From: Formicarius rufipectus | Lineage: Eukaryota > Chordata > Aves > Passeriformes > Formicariidae | Direction: 5' to 3' | Length of the DNA: 64,000 nucleotides | Assembly (NCBI GenBank): GCA_013399695.1 | Contig: VXAU01002292.1 | Coordinates: 62,001-126,000, forward strand | Shown here: piece after piece, positions 1 through 11,452 of the stretch | Layout of the letters: each line of letters opens with the position of its first letter | Numbering within the stretch: the stretch's first letter is position 1 | Notes under the pieces: model-generated | What the model was told of the DNA's origin: nothing | The model's database searches: none | What the model saw: the letters and a program-made list of their open reading frames with translations, nothing else | Position numbers and translations under genes: made by a program

Positions 1-1934
1 TGTTAGCTTATGGATGAGGCGATCATCATAAAATGTTCCAATTCAGTTAACCTTCAAGAGGAAAAGTTTGCAGATTCTTGACTCACTGAAATAGAGAGAA
101 TTAGAGTTTTTCAATTTTATTTTGCAGATTGCAGCCCAGGGAAGTATTACAGGTCATGAGTGCCAGCACTGCCAGAGGGCAGACACCACAGCCAACTCTA
201 GCTGGCTGTTCTAGGCTGCACCTAGGCTGTACAAAGCTACTTCGCAACACCCATTTCTCACAGAAAGACTTGGCAGGGCCTGAACAAAGAGAGACACGTT
301 TAAAAAGAGCAAGGCATTAATTTTTCCCCATTCCTATGACTGTAACAGTTTGCTCTGAAGTGGTGCGCTCGTGTCCCTTTGAGCAACCATCGGCGGTAAG
401 AAGTCCGCAAACCATTTGTACTTACTCTCAGCTCTGCATCTCCTGACCTTAGCAGACCTTTGAATACAGCCACGAGGCCACATTGTCTGCACACTTACTG
501 TTCTGCATGAAGCAAAAGTCAAGATTTAGACTATGTTAGGAAAAGGTGTCTGACGCAGCTAGAGCAGCAAACTGTCTTCAGACTTGGATGTTTTTCTTGC
601 CAGTGTAGCTGGAATGGTGTCACTTGTGTTGGCAATGAGCTCTAACCAGGTAACTGTATTATCTGGGATTCTTGCTTAAACAAAAACATAATAAAAAATA
701 ACTGTATCCACAACTTAAAAACTGACCCCCCAAACACCTTAATAACTTGTCTTAGAAAAACAGAGAACGTCAAAAAGTCAGAGAAGGGTAAAAAAAAAAT
801 ATTTCTTTCCAAAGAAAGATTCATGGAGATCAAAAGATAGGAAGATCATTGCTGACAGCACCAGTGACTTTAGAATTATTGAAGGGAATGAAGGAGTGGT
901 TCAGGTGCCCCTATGGCATTGTATCATTTAAAGAGTAGCATTTTATTAAGCCTTTTTCTCATGTTATTTTATTTTCCATTCTTATGTGCTCTTATGTCTT
1001 GACATTTTCTCTGCACAGATGGAAAAGTCCACTTAGATGCATGGTCCATGACACAGGCAAGGTGGGAGCTGGCCACTCCCCTGCTCTTCACACATGCGTT
1101 TGTGTGGGAAAACCAAACCACAAGAGGCTCCTGCTAACAGCAACATCATGTCATCATCCATAAGGCCCTTTCTTAACAAGGGAACAAACCTTTGGCAAGG
1201 GAAGGCAAGGCAATTGTGGAAAAACAAAGATATTCAGGCAGGAGATTTAAGAGGCTGGAAATGTAGCAACAGAATCTCAGCCACGTCCCCTAAGACCCAG
1301 AAATTCAGGGCACTTTCTGCAGACAACTTGTCACCTTGAAGTCTTCTAGTGAAAAAAACAGTGTAATGGGCTCACACAAAAGTGCTGGTCATGGGTGAGG
1401 AAAAGGGAAGCAAGGCTTTGCATTTGTGTTACTCCAGCATAGCTTCCCACATAACCACCTCTGCTCTGTGGTAAGGGGGCTAGTGCTGGCCCTTTGGTAA
1501 CAGCACTGCAGCCCACCTTACTCAGACTGGAGAGCAAACACAACTCAGCTGTAAAGTGAAGAACCCCAGCATATCCATGCCTGACCTTTCCCTCTGCTAC
1601 ACTCTCCAGAGGCAGAAGCTTCAGAGCAGACATGCAAAGGTAGCTGCCTTCCTCAGGAAGAGACTCTGATATCTCCCAGCTCTGAAAGCCACTATAATTT
1701 TACAACTGCTCAGGCACAGCAGAATTTTGACTTAAGTTGTGGCTTTTCCACGGGAGTCTGCTAGGCTGAGTGACAGTGCATGGCAAAAACTTCTGTATAA
1801 ATGAGACAGCCTTGCCATAAATTTTGCCTAAGAGACGCATACTGAGGTTGGTAACGCGGTTTGATATTGCAAGTATGACTCTCAAGAGAAGTGAGAATGA
1901 CGTTGCATTTCATTTAATGAGTAAAAGGACTACT

Positions 1935-1949
1935 TTATTATTATTATTA
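1935..1949. repeat. (TTA)5 microsatellite
   Basis: Five uninterrupted TTA units in the flank downstream of FOXO3. Confidence 0.85.
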
Positions 1950-4569
1950 CATGTCTTTTATGAATTGCTTTATAAGCAGTGACTTTTCTCCATAACATCC
2001 ATCCATGAACTAGTTAATGCTGTACAAGTCTGGATAGCCTTAAGTAAGAGGAGCCCATAGAGGTTTAAGACAAAGGGCTAGTGAAGTATGAATTTTCTAC
2101 TGAAACAACAGATGCAAGACAGACATCAGGGAAGTCATTCACAGCACAGCCTTGGAAAGGCTGGAGCTCTCCCTCCTGGAGGGGAAGGTGTCAGCAGCAG
2201 CTTTCTCTGCCAGTTCCCAGGGAGGACCTCTGAGGTGGCTGTGCCAATGCAGTTTTTCTCCATTTTTTCCTTTGGAGGTCAGAGGTAGCTGCATTTTCTG
2301 ATTAGCACTTTCTAACTGATGCCATCCCTTTCCAATATGGTCACAAAGAGAAGAGAAACCATTGCCCATGCAGCTGGTGAAGCTTCAGAGAGGTGATCAG
2401 ATAACAACATCTGCTGCACTTTGCTCTCGCTAATGTCTTCTCCCATCCTCTCACCCTGGACAGCACTGGACCAGCCATGGCATCTTTCGGGGCTCACAGT
2501 GGCCCCCAGAGCAGGAAATAGAGCCAAAGTCTAACACTGACGTGGTGTCAGGCTCCTCAGGGGCTATCAGCAGCCTCAATGCCCACTGCAGGGCAGCATG
2601 CACAGCCAGTAAACACTGCAAGGCTAATCCCTGGAGAAAGGCAACACTTGGGAACTGCTTTGTGCTTTGGATTTCAGGAAAACCAAAGTTTTAAGGTATC
2701 ACCTCAAAGAGAGTGAAAATTGAGAGAAGGGACTCTTGATCAGGAGTATATTCATCTCAGAAGTTGGAAATATTTTTACGAGATATCGTGTACTTTTACT
2801 GTTTTCCCCTCATTTCACCACATGCCATTCATAGGATATAAACATCTTTAAACTTGCATGGCATAATGTAAAATTAAAAGAACATTACAACAGTTACCCT
2901 CATTGAGACCCACATAGGGACATTTAATCTCATTTTCTAGATTACACCACTCCTTGGTATGTCATCAAATCACCAAACAATAAAAGCAGGAGATGCTTTG
3001 TTCTAATAAGTAAATGTTTTGGCATATGCAAAACTGTTCATGTTAATGGTATGAAAAGAAAATCCAGGTGCAGAAGTAAAAATTCCAAACTGAAGACTCT
3101 GAATTTTGCCAGACAATTCCAAAATTTCTTAAGGATTTAAACAGCAGTTAAAAAATTCTTTTTTTTTTTTCTGTTGTTGTTCTAATGGAATTTTCTGTGT
3201 TTAAATGATAAATATATTTTCATTAAAAAGAAATTCCACAGGCAGAGCCAGTGGAATAAAAGGCCTGTGGGCTGAGTTGAGCAAATAGAGATGCCATGAC
3301 ACACTGCACAGAAGCTGCTGGCGGTGGGATGAATCTGTGCACCAGCAAGAGCAGTATCTACTCCATCTGGCTTGGGCTCCACTTCATCCAAGAAGACTTC
3401 CTTTTGAACAGGGAGATTCCAGTCACGATGACTGCACCAGTAAAAGAGGTAGCCTCCCAGATCTGCTTATCTCAAACTTCTTGAAAGCATCCCTAACTTC
3501 CTTGGCAGCAGTAGCCAAACAAGAGCTGTAAAATACTGTTTTCCCTGGTCTGGTTGAACTTGCAACTCAGCATATGTGGTGAGGAGCTCCTAAAATAGCT
3601 CTCGATTGCCTCACCAGCCTCAGGAACAACTTGAAAAGTCCTTTGTCTTCTGGGACAACTTAGAGAAGTTTTTAAATGTTTGGACTTATTTTGAAAGTAC
3701 TCTGAAAGATAAGAATTATCTATTCCAAGGCTAGGTAAACTGAAGGTCACAGCTAAGGAGTTGCACAACACAACCAAATAGGTTCAGCACAAAACTCACA
3801 CAGAATTTGATCAGGTCATCATTGCTGCTGCTTCCCCTGTCTAAATTCAGGTCAAAGCTGAGGGCCTTTGACCTGGCACCTCACTGGGCCAAATGCTCTC
3901 ATCTATTGTGCCAAATACCAGTGGGATGATGCCAAGAAGGCAGAGTACATGGGTCGTTTCCTCACAGAGCCCTGTTGGAGAAGCCCTCAGAAAAAAACCC
4001 AAGCAAAACAGCTCTTTTTCTGAGAAGCTGTAGTTGCTGCAGGACAAGCGTGCTCTCACTCTGGGTAGACTAACACACACTTCATCCTGGTTAAAGGCGA
4101 TCCTCTGACCTGATCTTGTGATATTTCAGGCTGCTTCTAGTTAGGACAAAGCCTGAATAGCTCTTGCTATGTTAAACAAGGGATATCCCAAAGCTGCTCT
4201 TTATTGCCGCAGTACATCAGCACAACATCCTTGTGGGCTTTGCAGGGACAACATGGTGGTTGTCCCCCTGGAGCCATGTGAAACCCTTCCCTCCTGTGAA
4301 GAAGCGCTCCTCTTTCTTGAAAATATAATTTACTCTTAGAAAATCACTCCAAAAAACCATATATATCTGTGGCCACCCACCAGGATAGGAGGTTTTTTTG
4401 TCCACATCTCATGTTTCTGAGCATGCTCTCCCATGCCTTGCCCACAGCCCTTGGTATAACTTTTTGCCGAGTTAGGCTACTGGTTTTCTTATCCCAAATC
4501 CCAAGCGGGTGGTTTCAAGTACTCAAGGCATTTTTCAAAGGCAGCTTGAAACACAGCCAAGCCTATGGT

Positions 4570-4594
4570 GGGGGCGGGTGAGGGCGTGGGTGGG
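4570..4594 (+). other. G-quadruplex motif downstream of the FOXO3 poly(A) site
   Basis: Five runs of three or more G (GGGGG, GGG, GGG, GGG, GGG) are separated by loops of 1, 3, 3 and 1 nt, which meets the G3+N1-7 rule. It is on the plus strand, the template strand for FOXO3, about 0.4 kb past the poly(A) signal. A structure there could slow RNA polymerase II, which is inference. Confidence 0.6.
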
Positions 4595-4990
4595 CGTGCA
4601 GCTCTTCTCCCGACAGATCTGCAGTTGGTCTGGTTGTCTCCCAGGCCAGGCGAGCTGGTCTGCAGCTGCAGAGTGCAGCTGCCACCCCAGGCAAACCCCC
4701 CCGTTCCAAATATCAAGTGAACTCTGTGAATTTTTAGCAGCAGTAAATGATCCCACTGAGGGTGATTTGGCCACCAAAACTATGCTGGCTAGGCTGAAGG
4801 GTTGAAGTGCAGAGACCCATGTCAATACACATTTATGGGTATTAGTGGATGGAGAATCAGGACCCCTCCATCAGCCCTTTTCACCCGCTGCTTGGAAATC
4901 ACCCCTTCCCCAGGTCCTGCCTTTACATGTCTGTCCACGACACAATAAAACAAAGCAAAAGCAAATGTGCAATGTAGAGATCCATTATGC

Positions 4991-4996
4991 TTTATT
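4991..4996 (-). terminator. FOXO3: FOXO3 distal polyadenylation signal AATAAA
   Basis: A canonical AATAAA on the minus strand lies in the context ATGTAAATAAAGCATAATGG, after a block that matches the 3' end of mammalian FOXO3 mRNA. Cleavage is expected 10-30 nt further on. T-rich DNA on the minus strand (TTTGCTTTTGCTTTGTTTTA, about 4940-4960) suits a downstream GU/U-rich element. Confidence 0.85.
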
Positions 4997-5000
4997 TACA
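4993..5000 (-). promoter_or_regulatory. Pumilio-type element TGTAAATA overlapping the poly(A) signal
   Basis: The minus strand reads TGTAAATA, an exact UGUANAUA Pumilio (PUM1/2) consensus. It shares its last four bases with the AATAAA hexamer, so PUM binding and recognition by the polyadenylation machinery could not easily occur together. The motif is seen in the sequence; occupancy is inferred. Confidence 0.5.
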
Positions 5001-5186
5001 TGCGTCACCATCTCTTTTACAAACTAGATTACAATTTAAAATGGAATACACAAGGCAATATCTACTAACACCAAGTGGAGTAAGCACTGCGTCTCTACTT
5101 CGTTTGGAAAGGGGCAGGTTTTGCTCCAAAACAAACTTCCTTCCAACCTCTGAGTAGTAAGGTATATATTCCTCCAGGGCAGAATA

Positions 5187-5213
5187 TTTTTCCTTTTTTT
5201 TTTCTTTTTTTTT
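5187..5213 (-). repeat. A-rich tract in the FOXO3 3'UTR
   Basis: On the transcript strand this is a long A run interrupted by single G bases (T-rich on the plus strand). It lies about 200 nt before the distal poly(A) signal and is a likely oligo-dT internal priming site. No other role is visible. Confidence 0.8.
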
Positions 5214-5980
5214 AAATACAAAATCCTCAGTAAGACTGCAACGTGAGAGTGTGCTTTCAAATGAAAGTACAAGATAGCCCAAATGAAAAGTATAAACTGT
5301 TCAGCTCTTCGGTATGTAAAGACGGCCATGCGTGATAAGGCTGTGGATTTAATATTCTTTCAATTTACATGGCTTGAAACAGAAAAAACAGTTTTACAGA
5401 TACTGTATACATATTTTTTCCAATCATGCAACTTTTTTAAAAAAAAGTTAAACATGTGAAGCCAAATGTACAATCCATTTTTTCCAACCCATAGTAACGA
5501 AATGTATCTGGTCCCCCTTCGCATCTGTTGGCAATTTCAAAGGTCTATTGTGTACTAGAAACACTTACAGGACACTGATTGCCAAGCAATGACATAATTT
5601 TAGAGAAATACGTGACCTAAAAGGTAACTTTTTGAAGCGGTGGCACAAAAATTTCTGGAGTTAAGCAGTATTTAACTATCCCGTAATTCTCAAGAGAATT
5701 TTTTTTTTTACAAAATCATTGAATCAAGTCCCAACCTGTGTCTAGAAACTGCATCAATAACACCTTCTTCGACCTTTTGTTTAGACCAAGTATTCAAATG
5801 TTACCCATGTAATTGTGACCATGACCTTTCTCTGTTTTACATGATTTCACATGGAAAACTTCTAGACATAAACATGATCAAAGACTCAAAGGCCAAATTT
5901 TCAAAAGGTAGGATCTCAAAAATTAGCTATTCAAGTCTGTATTTTGACACCTAAGTAAGCGGCCCTTTGATTCAGCAAGA

Positions 5981-5986
5981 TTTATT
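5981..5986 (-). terminator. Possible proximal poly(A) signal in the FOXO3 3'UTR
   Basis: AATAAA on the minus strand in the context GCTAAATAAATCTTGCTG, about 1 kb before the distal signal. The downstream sequence is not strongly GU-rich. It may allow a shorter 3'UTR, but could be incidental. Confidence 0.3.
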
Positions 5987-7539
5987 TAGCACCTCTGGAG
6001 TGAAGGGCCTTTGCTGGGCACCTCAGCAGGTGTAGAGGATGATGACTTTCCCCTGGGCCTGGGGGACCTGTCACTTCCCTCTCCTTCAAAAAGCAACAGG
6101 GGCAGAGTAGTTCAACTTCTGTGACCACACTGGGGTCCCCAGTGTTCAATGCCTGACACTAGGGACTTTCATTTGAAAATGCTGGCCCCAAAAATGAGCA
6201 ACAGACACCAAACCAAGGCCAAGTCCAACCCTCTGCAGCAAGTGCTGGGATATTCTCCAAAGCAGGGGCCCAAGGTGTTCCAGCCATGCCAATGGAAATG
6301 CTCTCCTTGACGGTGCTGGGCGGCAGGTTAAGCCTTTCAGCTGCTAATGTTTTGACTACTTTTTTCAAAAAAACTTCTCTGCCATTGATGGACTGTCTCT
6401 AAATCAAGTGTTATTTCTCCATTTGCTGAACAGAGCAAGCCATAGTTTTCTCTCTCATTTCTGTCAGCAGGAGCCCCCTCCACTGAACTCAAGAAGGCTA
6501 GGCTGCCAGAACACAGTAGAAGTTGCCCCCACTCAGTTTAAGCTAACAGGCTTCTCCTTGCCTTTGACAAGAACTGAATTTGTACCAAGAAAAAAAAAAG
6601 GGTTTTGGTCACCTTGGCCATACCATCAAGTCAGGCCTTGCTGCATCTGTCAGTGACCTGGCTGGTGAGTCCTTGGGCAACCACCTCAAGTCCCACTGGA
6701 GAGGGATCATACAGGGATCAAATTCTGCACCCCAGCATGGGGAGACACAGGGTGAACTCTGTGGGCAGCCAAAGCCAGAGGGCCAGGGGACAAGCCCAGT
6801 CACAGAGTGGCAGCTGCAAAGAAGCCTCAGGGAAAGAAGCACTAGAGGGGAGTCCTTCAGCATACACTCACATTTTGGAGTGTACCAGGAAGCTAATGGT
6901 ACACACTCAGAGGAGGCCTGTGATAGACTCCAAACCAATTTCAGTAAAAGGTGCCTGCAACTGGACTCTGATAAGAAAGGTGACCAGGTGTGCCACACAC
7001 GCATCCTGGGAATCTGGCTGCTGATAGAGATGGGCACTGAGCAACCAGCCAACTCCAAGGAACACAATAAACTAGGCCACATGCTGACAGATAGACCACC
7101 TCAGTGTGACAAGAAAATAGAGGGTTTTTTTAAAGGCAAATGATAAACCCTTGGCTGCTTGGAAGAGTTGATATGCTACAAGGCTACACTAACCACATCT
7201 GCACAGAGCCTACACAGTCATAACTGGGGGGAGAAACCAGGAGGTGCATCTTTATGAGAGAACAGTGTGGGGGCTACGGTACAAAAACAAAAACTTCCAT
7301 CACACTAGGAGCTGTTGTTTCACCTGTATCACCTCAGGGACCTGGAAAGTAAGGAGTGAGGAAGGGCCCACAAATGCGCGCGTGTGTGCATGGCTGTGCA
7401 TGTGCAGTGGCAGTGGCGAGAGGGAGTCACTCCACATTGCATGGGACACGTGTCGGTGGGAACTCATGCACTGAGACTTTGGGTTAAAATGCTAGTTTGT
7501 TTTCCTAACATCCATGCATAATGATCCATTTCTGTACAT

Positions 7540-7573
7540 AATAAAATATATTTATATATTTATATGCATAATG
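7540..7573. repeat. AT-rich TATATTTA repeat block with ATGCATAATG copies
   Basis: The block alternates ATATATTTATATATTTATAT and ends in ATGCATAATG. The same 10-mer occurs 50 bp earlier at 7514-7523. It lies in the FOXO3 3'UTR, where the transcript strand reads as an AU-rich segment with overlapping AUAAAUAU units, resembling weak AU-rich instability elements. Confidence 0.5.
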
Positions 7574-7785
7574 CTTTTATGCGAAGAAAGAAAACGTCAT
7601 ATATCGCTTTGGAGAATTATGTATACACTGTCCTATTCAGAACCTCTTCGTGTTGAGTTCCTATGTACCACTGGTGTTTTCCCCTCTTTTTTTTTTTGTA
7701 TCCCTTCCCTGCCAAGATACGAATAAAAAGTAATCAAACTTTCCAGATTATAGAGAGGATCTATACAGCACCATACCTTTTATTC

Positions 7786-7810
7786 ATTATTATTATTATT
7801 AATTATTATT
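7786..7810. repeat. (ATT)n microsatellite
   Basis: About eight ATT units with one interruption (TTATTAATTATTATT), inside the FOXO3 3'UTR exon. The transcript strand carries AAU units. Confidence 0.85.
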
Positions 7811-8007
7811 CATTTTATAAAAGAAAATCTTAGAAGCAAAATATATAGAACTGCCTTGTCTTTCAGTGTCATTTATCCTACTACAATCCATGCTCATATG
7901 AAAAGCCATTTGTATCATACTGTCACCTTGCCATTCCCACTCCTGCTTCTTCTGCCACAATGGATTATACATAATGAGAAGGAAAAAATAATCAAGGATA
8001 TGTCTAA

Positions 8008-8031
8008 AACAACAACAACAACAACAACAAC
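8008..8031. repeat. (AAC)n microsatellite
   Basis: Eight consecutive AAC units on the plus strand; the FOXO3 transcript would carry (GUU)n. Lies in the 3'UTR exon. Length polymorphism is likely. Confidence 0.9.
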
Positions 8032-9027
8032 TAAAGGATCACTAATGCAGTAACACACCCTGCAGTGACCTGTGCCTCAGCTCCCAGCATTGTCACTGCA
8101 AGTCACCTGCTGATGCCCAGCTGCTACATTTCCCTTACTTTTTGCTTTTTCAAACACATCTCTAGAGATGGCTACGATCACCTTGTCTGGCAGCTCAGCT
8201 CACAGCTCCTCACCAGCTCACTGCAGCAGTAGGAGCAGCCTTGCCAACATAAGGCAGGAGGGGAGCCTGCTCCAGTGGGCAGAAAATGGGATCCTGCCTC
8301 GGTGCGCATGAGGGGAACAGCACCCGCTGTCAGTCCGTCCTCGTGAGCCAAGAGGCAAACCCACCATCTTCCCCTGTTTCACAATCATCTCTGGTTTGAC
8401 ACTTATGGAAGGCAGGGGTGTACCATTAAATTTAAGGAAAAAGTAAGAAAGAAACAAACCAACCAACCCAACAAACAAATAAACAGGCCACACACATCCC
8501 CTCTCTCTGGAATTCAGGCAGTTGATCTGTCTAACAAATGCTGTATATTCAGAAAACCCTGACACCTGAGCAGTGTTGGGTTATGATCATTTCTTTCCTT
8601 GTGTGTGCACAGTACCTCGAATTCCCCAGGCTGAGAAAGCAAAAATGGTCAAAAATCTAAGGAAATCAAACTGGAGGTTGTAAGGGGCAGGGTAGGCAGA
8701 TGGAGAAAACCTCCAAAAAGAAAACCAACTTAAAACATCCCATAAACCATTAATATATTGAAACACCACATACTCATTGACAAGTAACTACTATAAAGGC
8801 TACACAGTGTGTTCTCAACAGGATGGTGCTGAACATTGTCTCCACAGCAGGTGCTTGGCCATCCCAGAAAAGGAAGATTTTGCATACTTCAGAATGAGTT
8901 CAATTTCCAACAAAAAAAGGAAAAAAAAAAGGGTGGGGGGAAGAAGTAGGATCTTCACTCCAGTAAGGGCCTATTAACAGTCTGCTTCATTAGGAAAATA
9001 ATGCAGGGTTCACAAAGGTCGTAAGCT

Positions 9028-9034
9028 GTAAACA
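9028..9034 (-). promoter_or_regulatory. miR-30 family seed match in the FOXO3 3'UTR
   Basis: The minus strand has TGTTTAC followed by A in GATACTGTTTACAGC, an 8-mer match to the miR-30 seed, only 29 nt beyond the miR-182 match. As I recall it, the human block reads CGTTTACA here and would be a weaker match. The motif is seen; its function is inferred. Confidence 0.45.
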
Positions 9035-9063
9035 GTATCACTGTCCACTTGCTGACAGCAGAT

Positions 9064-9070
9064 TTGGCAA
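9064..9070 (-). promoter_or_regulatory. miR-182 family seed match in the FOXO3 3'UTR
   Basis: The minus strand has TTGCCAA followed by A, an 8-mer match to the miR-182 seed, about 72-78 nt past the stop codon in the spliced mRNA. It lies in CCCTTTGCCAAATC, a block shared with human FOXO3. Mammalian FOXO3 is an established miR-182 target. Activity in this species is inferred. Confidence 0.6.
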
Positions 9071-9107
9071 AGGGTTCTCTCTCTACATCTCGTGTCAGTT
9101 TGAGGGC

Positions 9108-9109
9108 CT
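9108..9109 (-). other. FOXO3: Splice acceptor of the FOXO3 non-coding last exon
   Basis: The minus strand reads TTTTTCCTCTCCAG|GCCCTCAAACTG. The downstream block matches the human FOXO3 3'UTR (CCCTCAAACTGACAC, then CCTTTGCCAAATCTGCT) immediately after the segment that here follows the stop codon, so the junction is placed with good confidence. Confidence 0.9.
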
Positions 9110-11452
9110 GGAGAGGAAAAAGAAGAAAAGACAATGAGACTCCTGCATGTATGCAGAAAGCACAACAGAAAAAGGCAACCAAGCAAACCTCCAAACCCAA
9201 CACTGATGAGCAATTTAGATTTGTTTGCATCCAGAAACTTCAAACATATAGCAAGGAATAAGTTACGCTGTGACTCTGACTGAAAATGCTTCTCCCTTCC
9301 TAAGGTTTGAGTATTGCTGGATTAGCTGCTCCCTAACAGGTAATAAAAAACCCTCTCTCCAAAATAAAATGATGGCAAACTCTGATTTACAGAAACCCAG
9401 TGCACTGTCTATTTGTTAAGTATATTTCCAGGTGAAGTATGGAAGGATGCTCCAGCTTTTCTCCATTTTTCATGATTGCCCTTTTTCAGTATCACCAAAA
9501 GGCAAGATAAATCTTCTCTCAGCGTTTGACATCGACCACCACCTTTGAGGGATAGGCTTCTCTTCTTTCAAGAGAAGCAGTGAGGAGCCATGAATTTCAG
9601 TGTGGACTTTGGAGTTACCCATTTTCCTGCTTGCAGATACACCATCAACAGACAAGGTCCACCTGGCTTTAAAAACTGGGTCAGAGTCTGTCTTATTCTA
9701 TAGCCATGGAACTTTTCTGCAGAGGGAGAGATACCTTGCAAAGACACCTTGGATACAGCATGAAGATGACTACAAAAGGACAAGGTAAATAGACAGAACA
9801 CTGAAAACAGATGAACATTTCAACAAAGGAGGCCAAAGGGACAAAGTTTTAAAGGTACTCAGTGCCTTAAAGATATAAGGCGGTACTGAGTAGGGTTTTG
9901 GAAAGATATACATTTAACCATTCCCATGAAATCTTGTCATATCTTCAGAAAGCCCAACTGCTACACATGCTGGGCATGTAACTTCTGGCTCTGAAATTAC
10001 TTCTGAAAACAGGGCTTAGCCCCTCATATCACTTACTACCTGTTGAGGATTTTCCCCAAGATGAATGATTGATGATTTTTTTGTACAGTACAAGAACAAG
10101 GGGACACTGGCTGAAATCTAAAAGCCATTGAGTTGATTACAGGAATGTCTTTACTCAAAAAATCCTGCTATCAGCCACCTTTATGAAAAATGGTGGATTT
10201 AGTGGAATTGCTGGTTTAATCTGGACCAACATCTCCTGCAAGGAGGATCACTCAAAGACTGTCTCCTTTCGAAGGTGCCAGGCACTGATCCTGTGATAAC
10301 ATTTTATTAAAATGACCTATTCTGATAATGCTAAATGATTGATGGAAATTTAATCATTTTGTCTCATGGTTATTAGAGCAACAGTGTGACAGCTGCTCCC
10401 TGTGCCATTAGGGGAGAACTTCATTCAGCACAGCTTAGGGAGCTGACAGATTGCATGTTTCACCCAAACAAAATTTGGCTTTAGCCTTAATTATGTGGAG
10501 GGGTTTGGGGTAGACTGTTTTGTGAATAAAGGGATTTCCAACTGGATCAACATATTGATTTCTTCATTTTCAAAGGGCAAATTAACGCTGGCCATTCATT
10601 AATGTGACTGCCTGGCAACAACTCCATTTGGTAAGTGGGTCCTGATGGCTTTAACAAGGTCAGCAGAAGACACTCGGATAGGCCTGGCAGCCCCCAGTAA
10701 AACCTGGCTAGTGGCTCAAACAAGTGCACGCCCTTTTCTCTATTTCTTAAAGCCTTAGCACCAGAGGGGGCTGAAAATCAGTGACTTTCCAAAGCACAAC
10801 CTCCTCTGATGGCAAAGCTCAGGTCCCAGACGCCTCAGCCCAGCAAGTCAGTTCCCTCTCATGCAGCTGCCAGTTATGCTGAGCATGGGCTTTACTTTGG
10901 CATGTGTAAGAAGTCTTGCTGACTTTGAATAAAGCTATTAATTAAAAGTAAACGAGTACAGAAACTCCTGATGAAGTACCAGAGTACTGTTTAACGTTTA
11001 GATTAAAAATCTATGTGAAATACTGTAATATGAAACAAAGTGACAAGAGGAAAAACTGGAGGATGAATGAAGATGAGCATCATTTGCACAAGTGGCACTC
11101 ACGAAATTTTTTCCAGTGAACACCTGTCCTTCAGACAGTGACAACATTTAGAAGACAGATGCACAGTTGAGGTGAAATTTGCTCATAGCAAAACCAAACC
11201 ATGCTCCATTTTCACAGCTCTATTTACATCGACTTTGCAAATAAATTTAAAAAAAATGAAAATAAGTAGATCACCATCTTAACCTGCCTGCCTTCAAATT
11301 ACCCTGTTAAAGTCTGTAACAGATCCACCAACTCATGGTTTCTGTCTCACCACAGAAAGTCTCTGTTTATCCTGCGTTAGCAGCCTGCTGCTTCATATCA
11401 ATGAAAACAGATGAAGGCAGTGAAATAAGTGCTCCACTTACATCTCCATTTA

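Larger units (their letters stand above)
1..4969. other. Flanking DNA downstream of FOXO3, no gene seen
   Basis: Non-coding by appearance. The open frames are under 100 codons, overlap one another on both strands and have no recognisable domain. I see no CR1 tail, tRNA or rRNA. The notable items are a (TTA)5 run at 1935 and a G-rich motif at 4570. An AATAAA on the minus strand at 4199-4204 could serve a rare extended FOXO3 transcript, but nothing else supports that. Confidence 0.7.
4970..9107 (-). other. FOXO3: FOXO3 last exon, entirely 3'UTR (about 4.1 kb)
   Basis: Reading the minus strand from 9107, I recognise blocks of the mammalian FOXO3 3'UTR in the right order: CCCTTTGCCAAATCTGCTGT and GTGGACAGTGATACTGTTTA near 9075-9020; AAGTATGCAAAATCTTCC near 8870; ATGGTTTATGGGATGTTTTA near 8745; ATGGTGCTGTATAG near 7770; GTAAAAGAGATGGTGACGCA followed by TGTAAATAAAGC near 5010-4990. 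The less conserved stretch 5990-7480 is more GC-rich and carries chance open frames on both strands (6580-7143 plus, 6609-7082 minus), which I do not call genes. The 3' end is set by AATAAA at 4996-4991. The exact cleavage base, about 4965-4980, is inferred. FOXO3 3'UTRs are known targets of several microRNAs. Confidence 0.9.

Noticed and set aside
6580..7143. 187-codon open frame on the plus strand, with a 157-codon frame opposite it
   Set aside because: Both lie in the FOXO3 3'UTR in a GC-richer stretch with few stops. The translations have no recognisable domain and there is no splice or promoter context.
7724..7729. AATAAA on the plus strand as the 3' end of a gene on that strand
   Set aside because: The surrounding sequence matches the minus-strand FOXO3 3'UTR, and no plus-strand exon precedes it.
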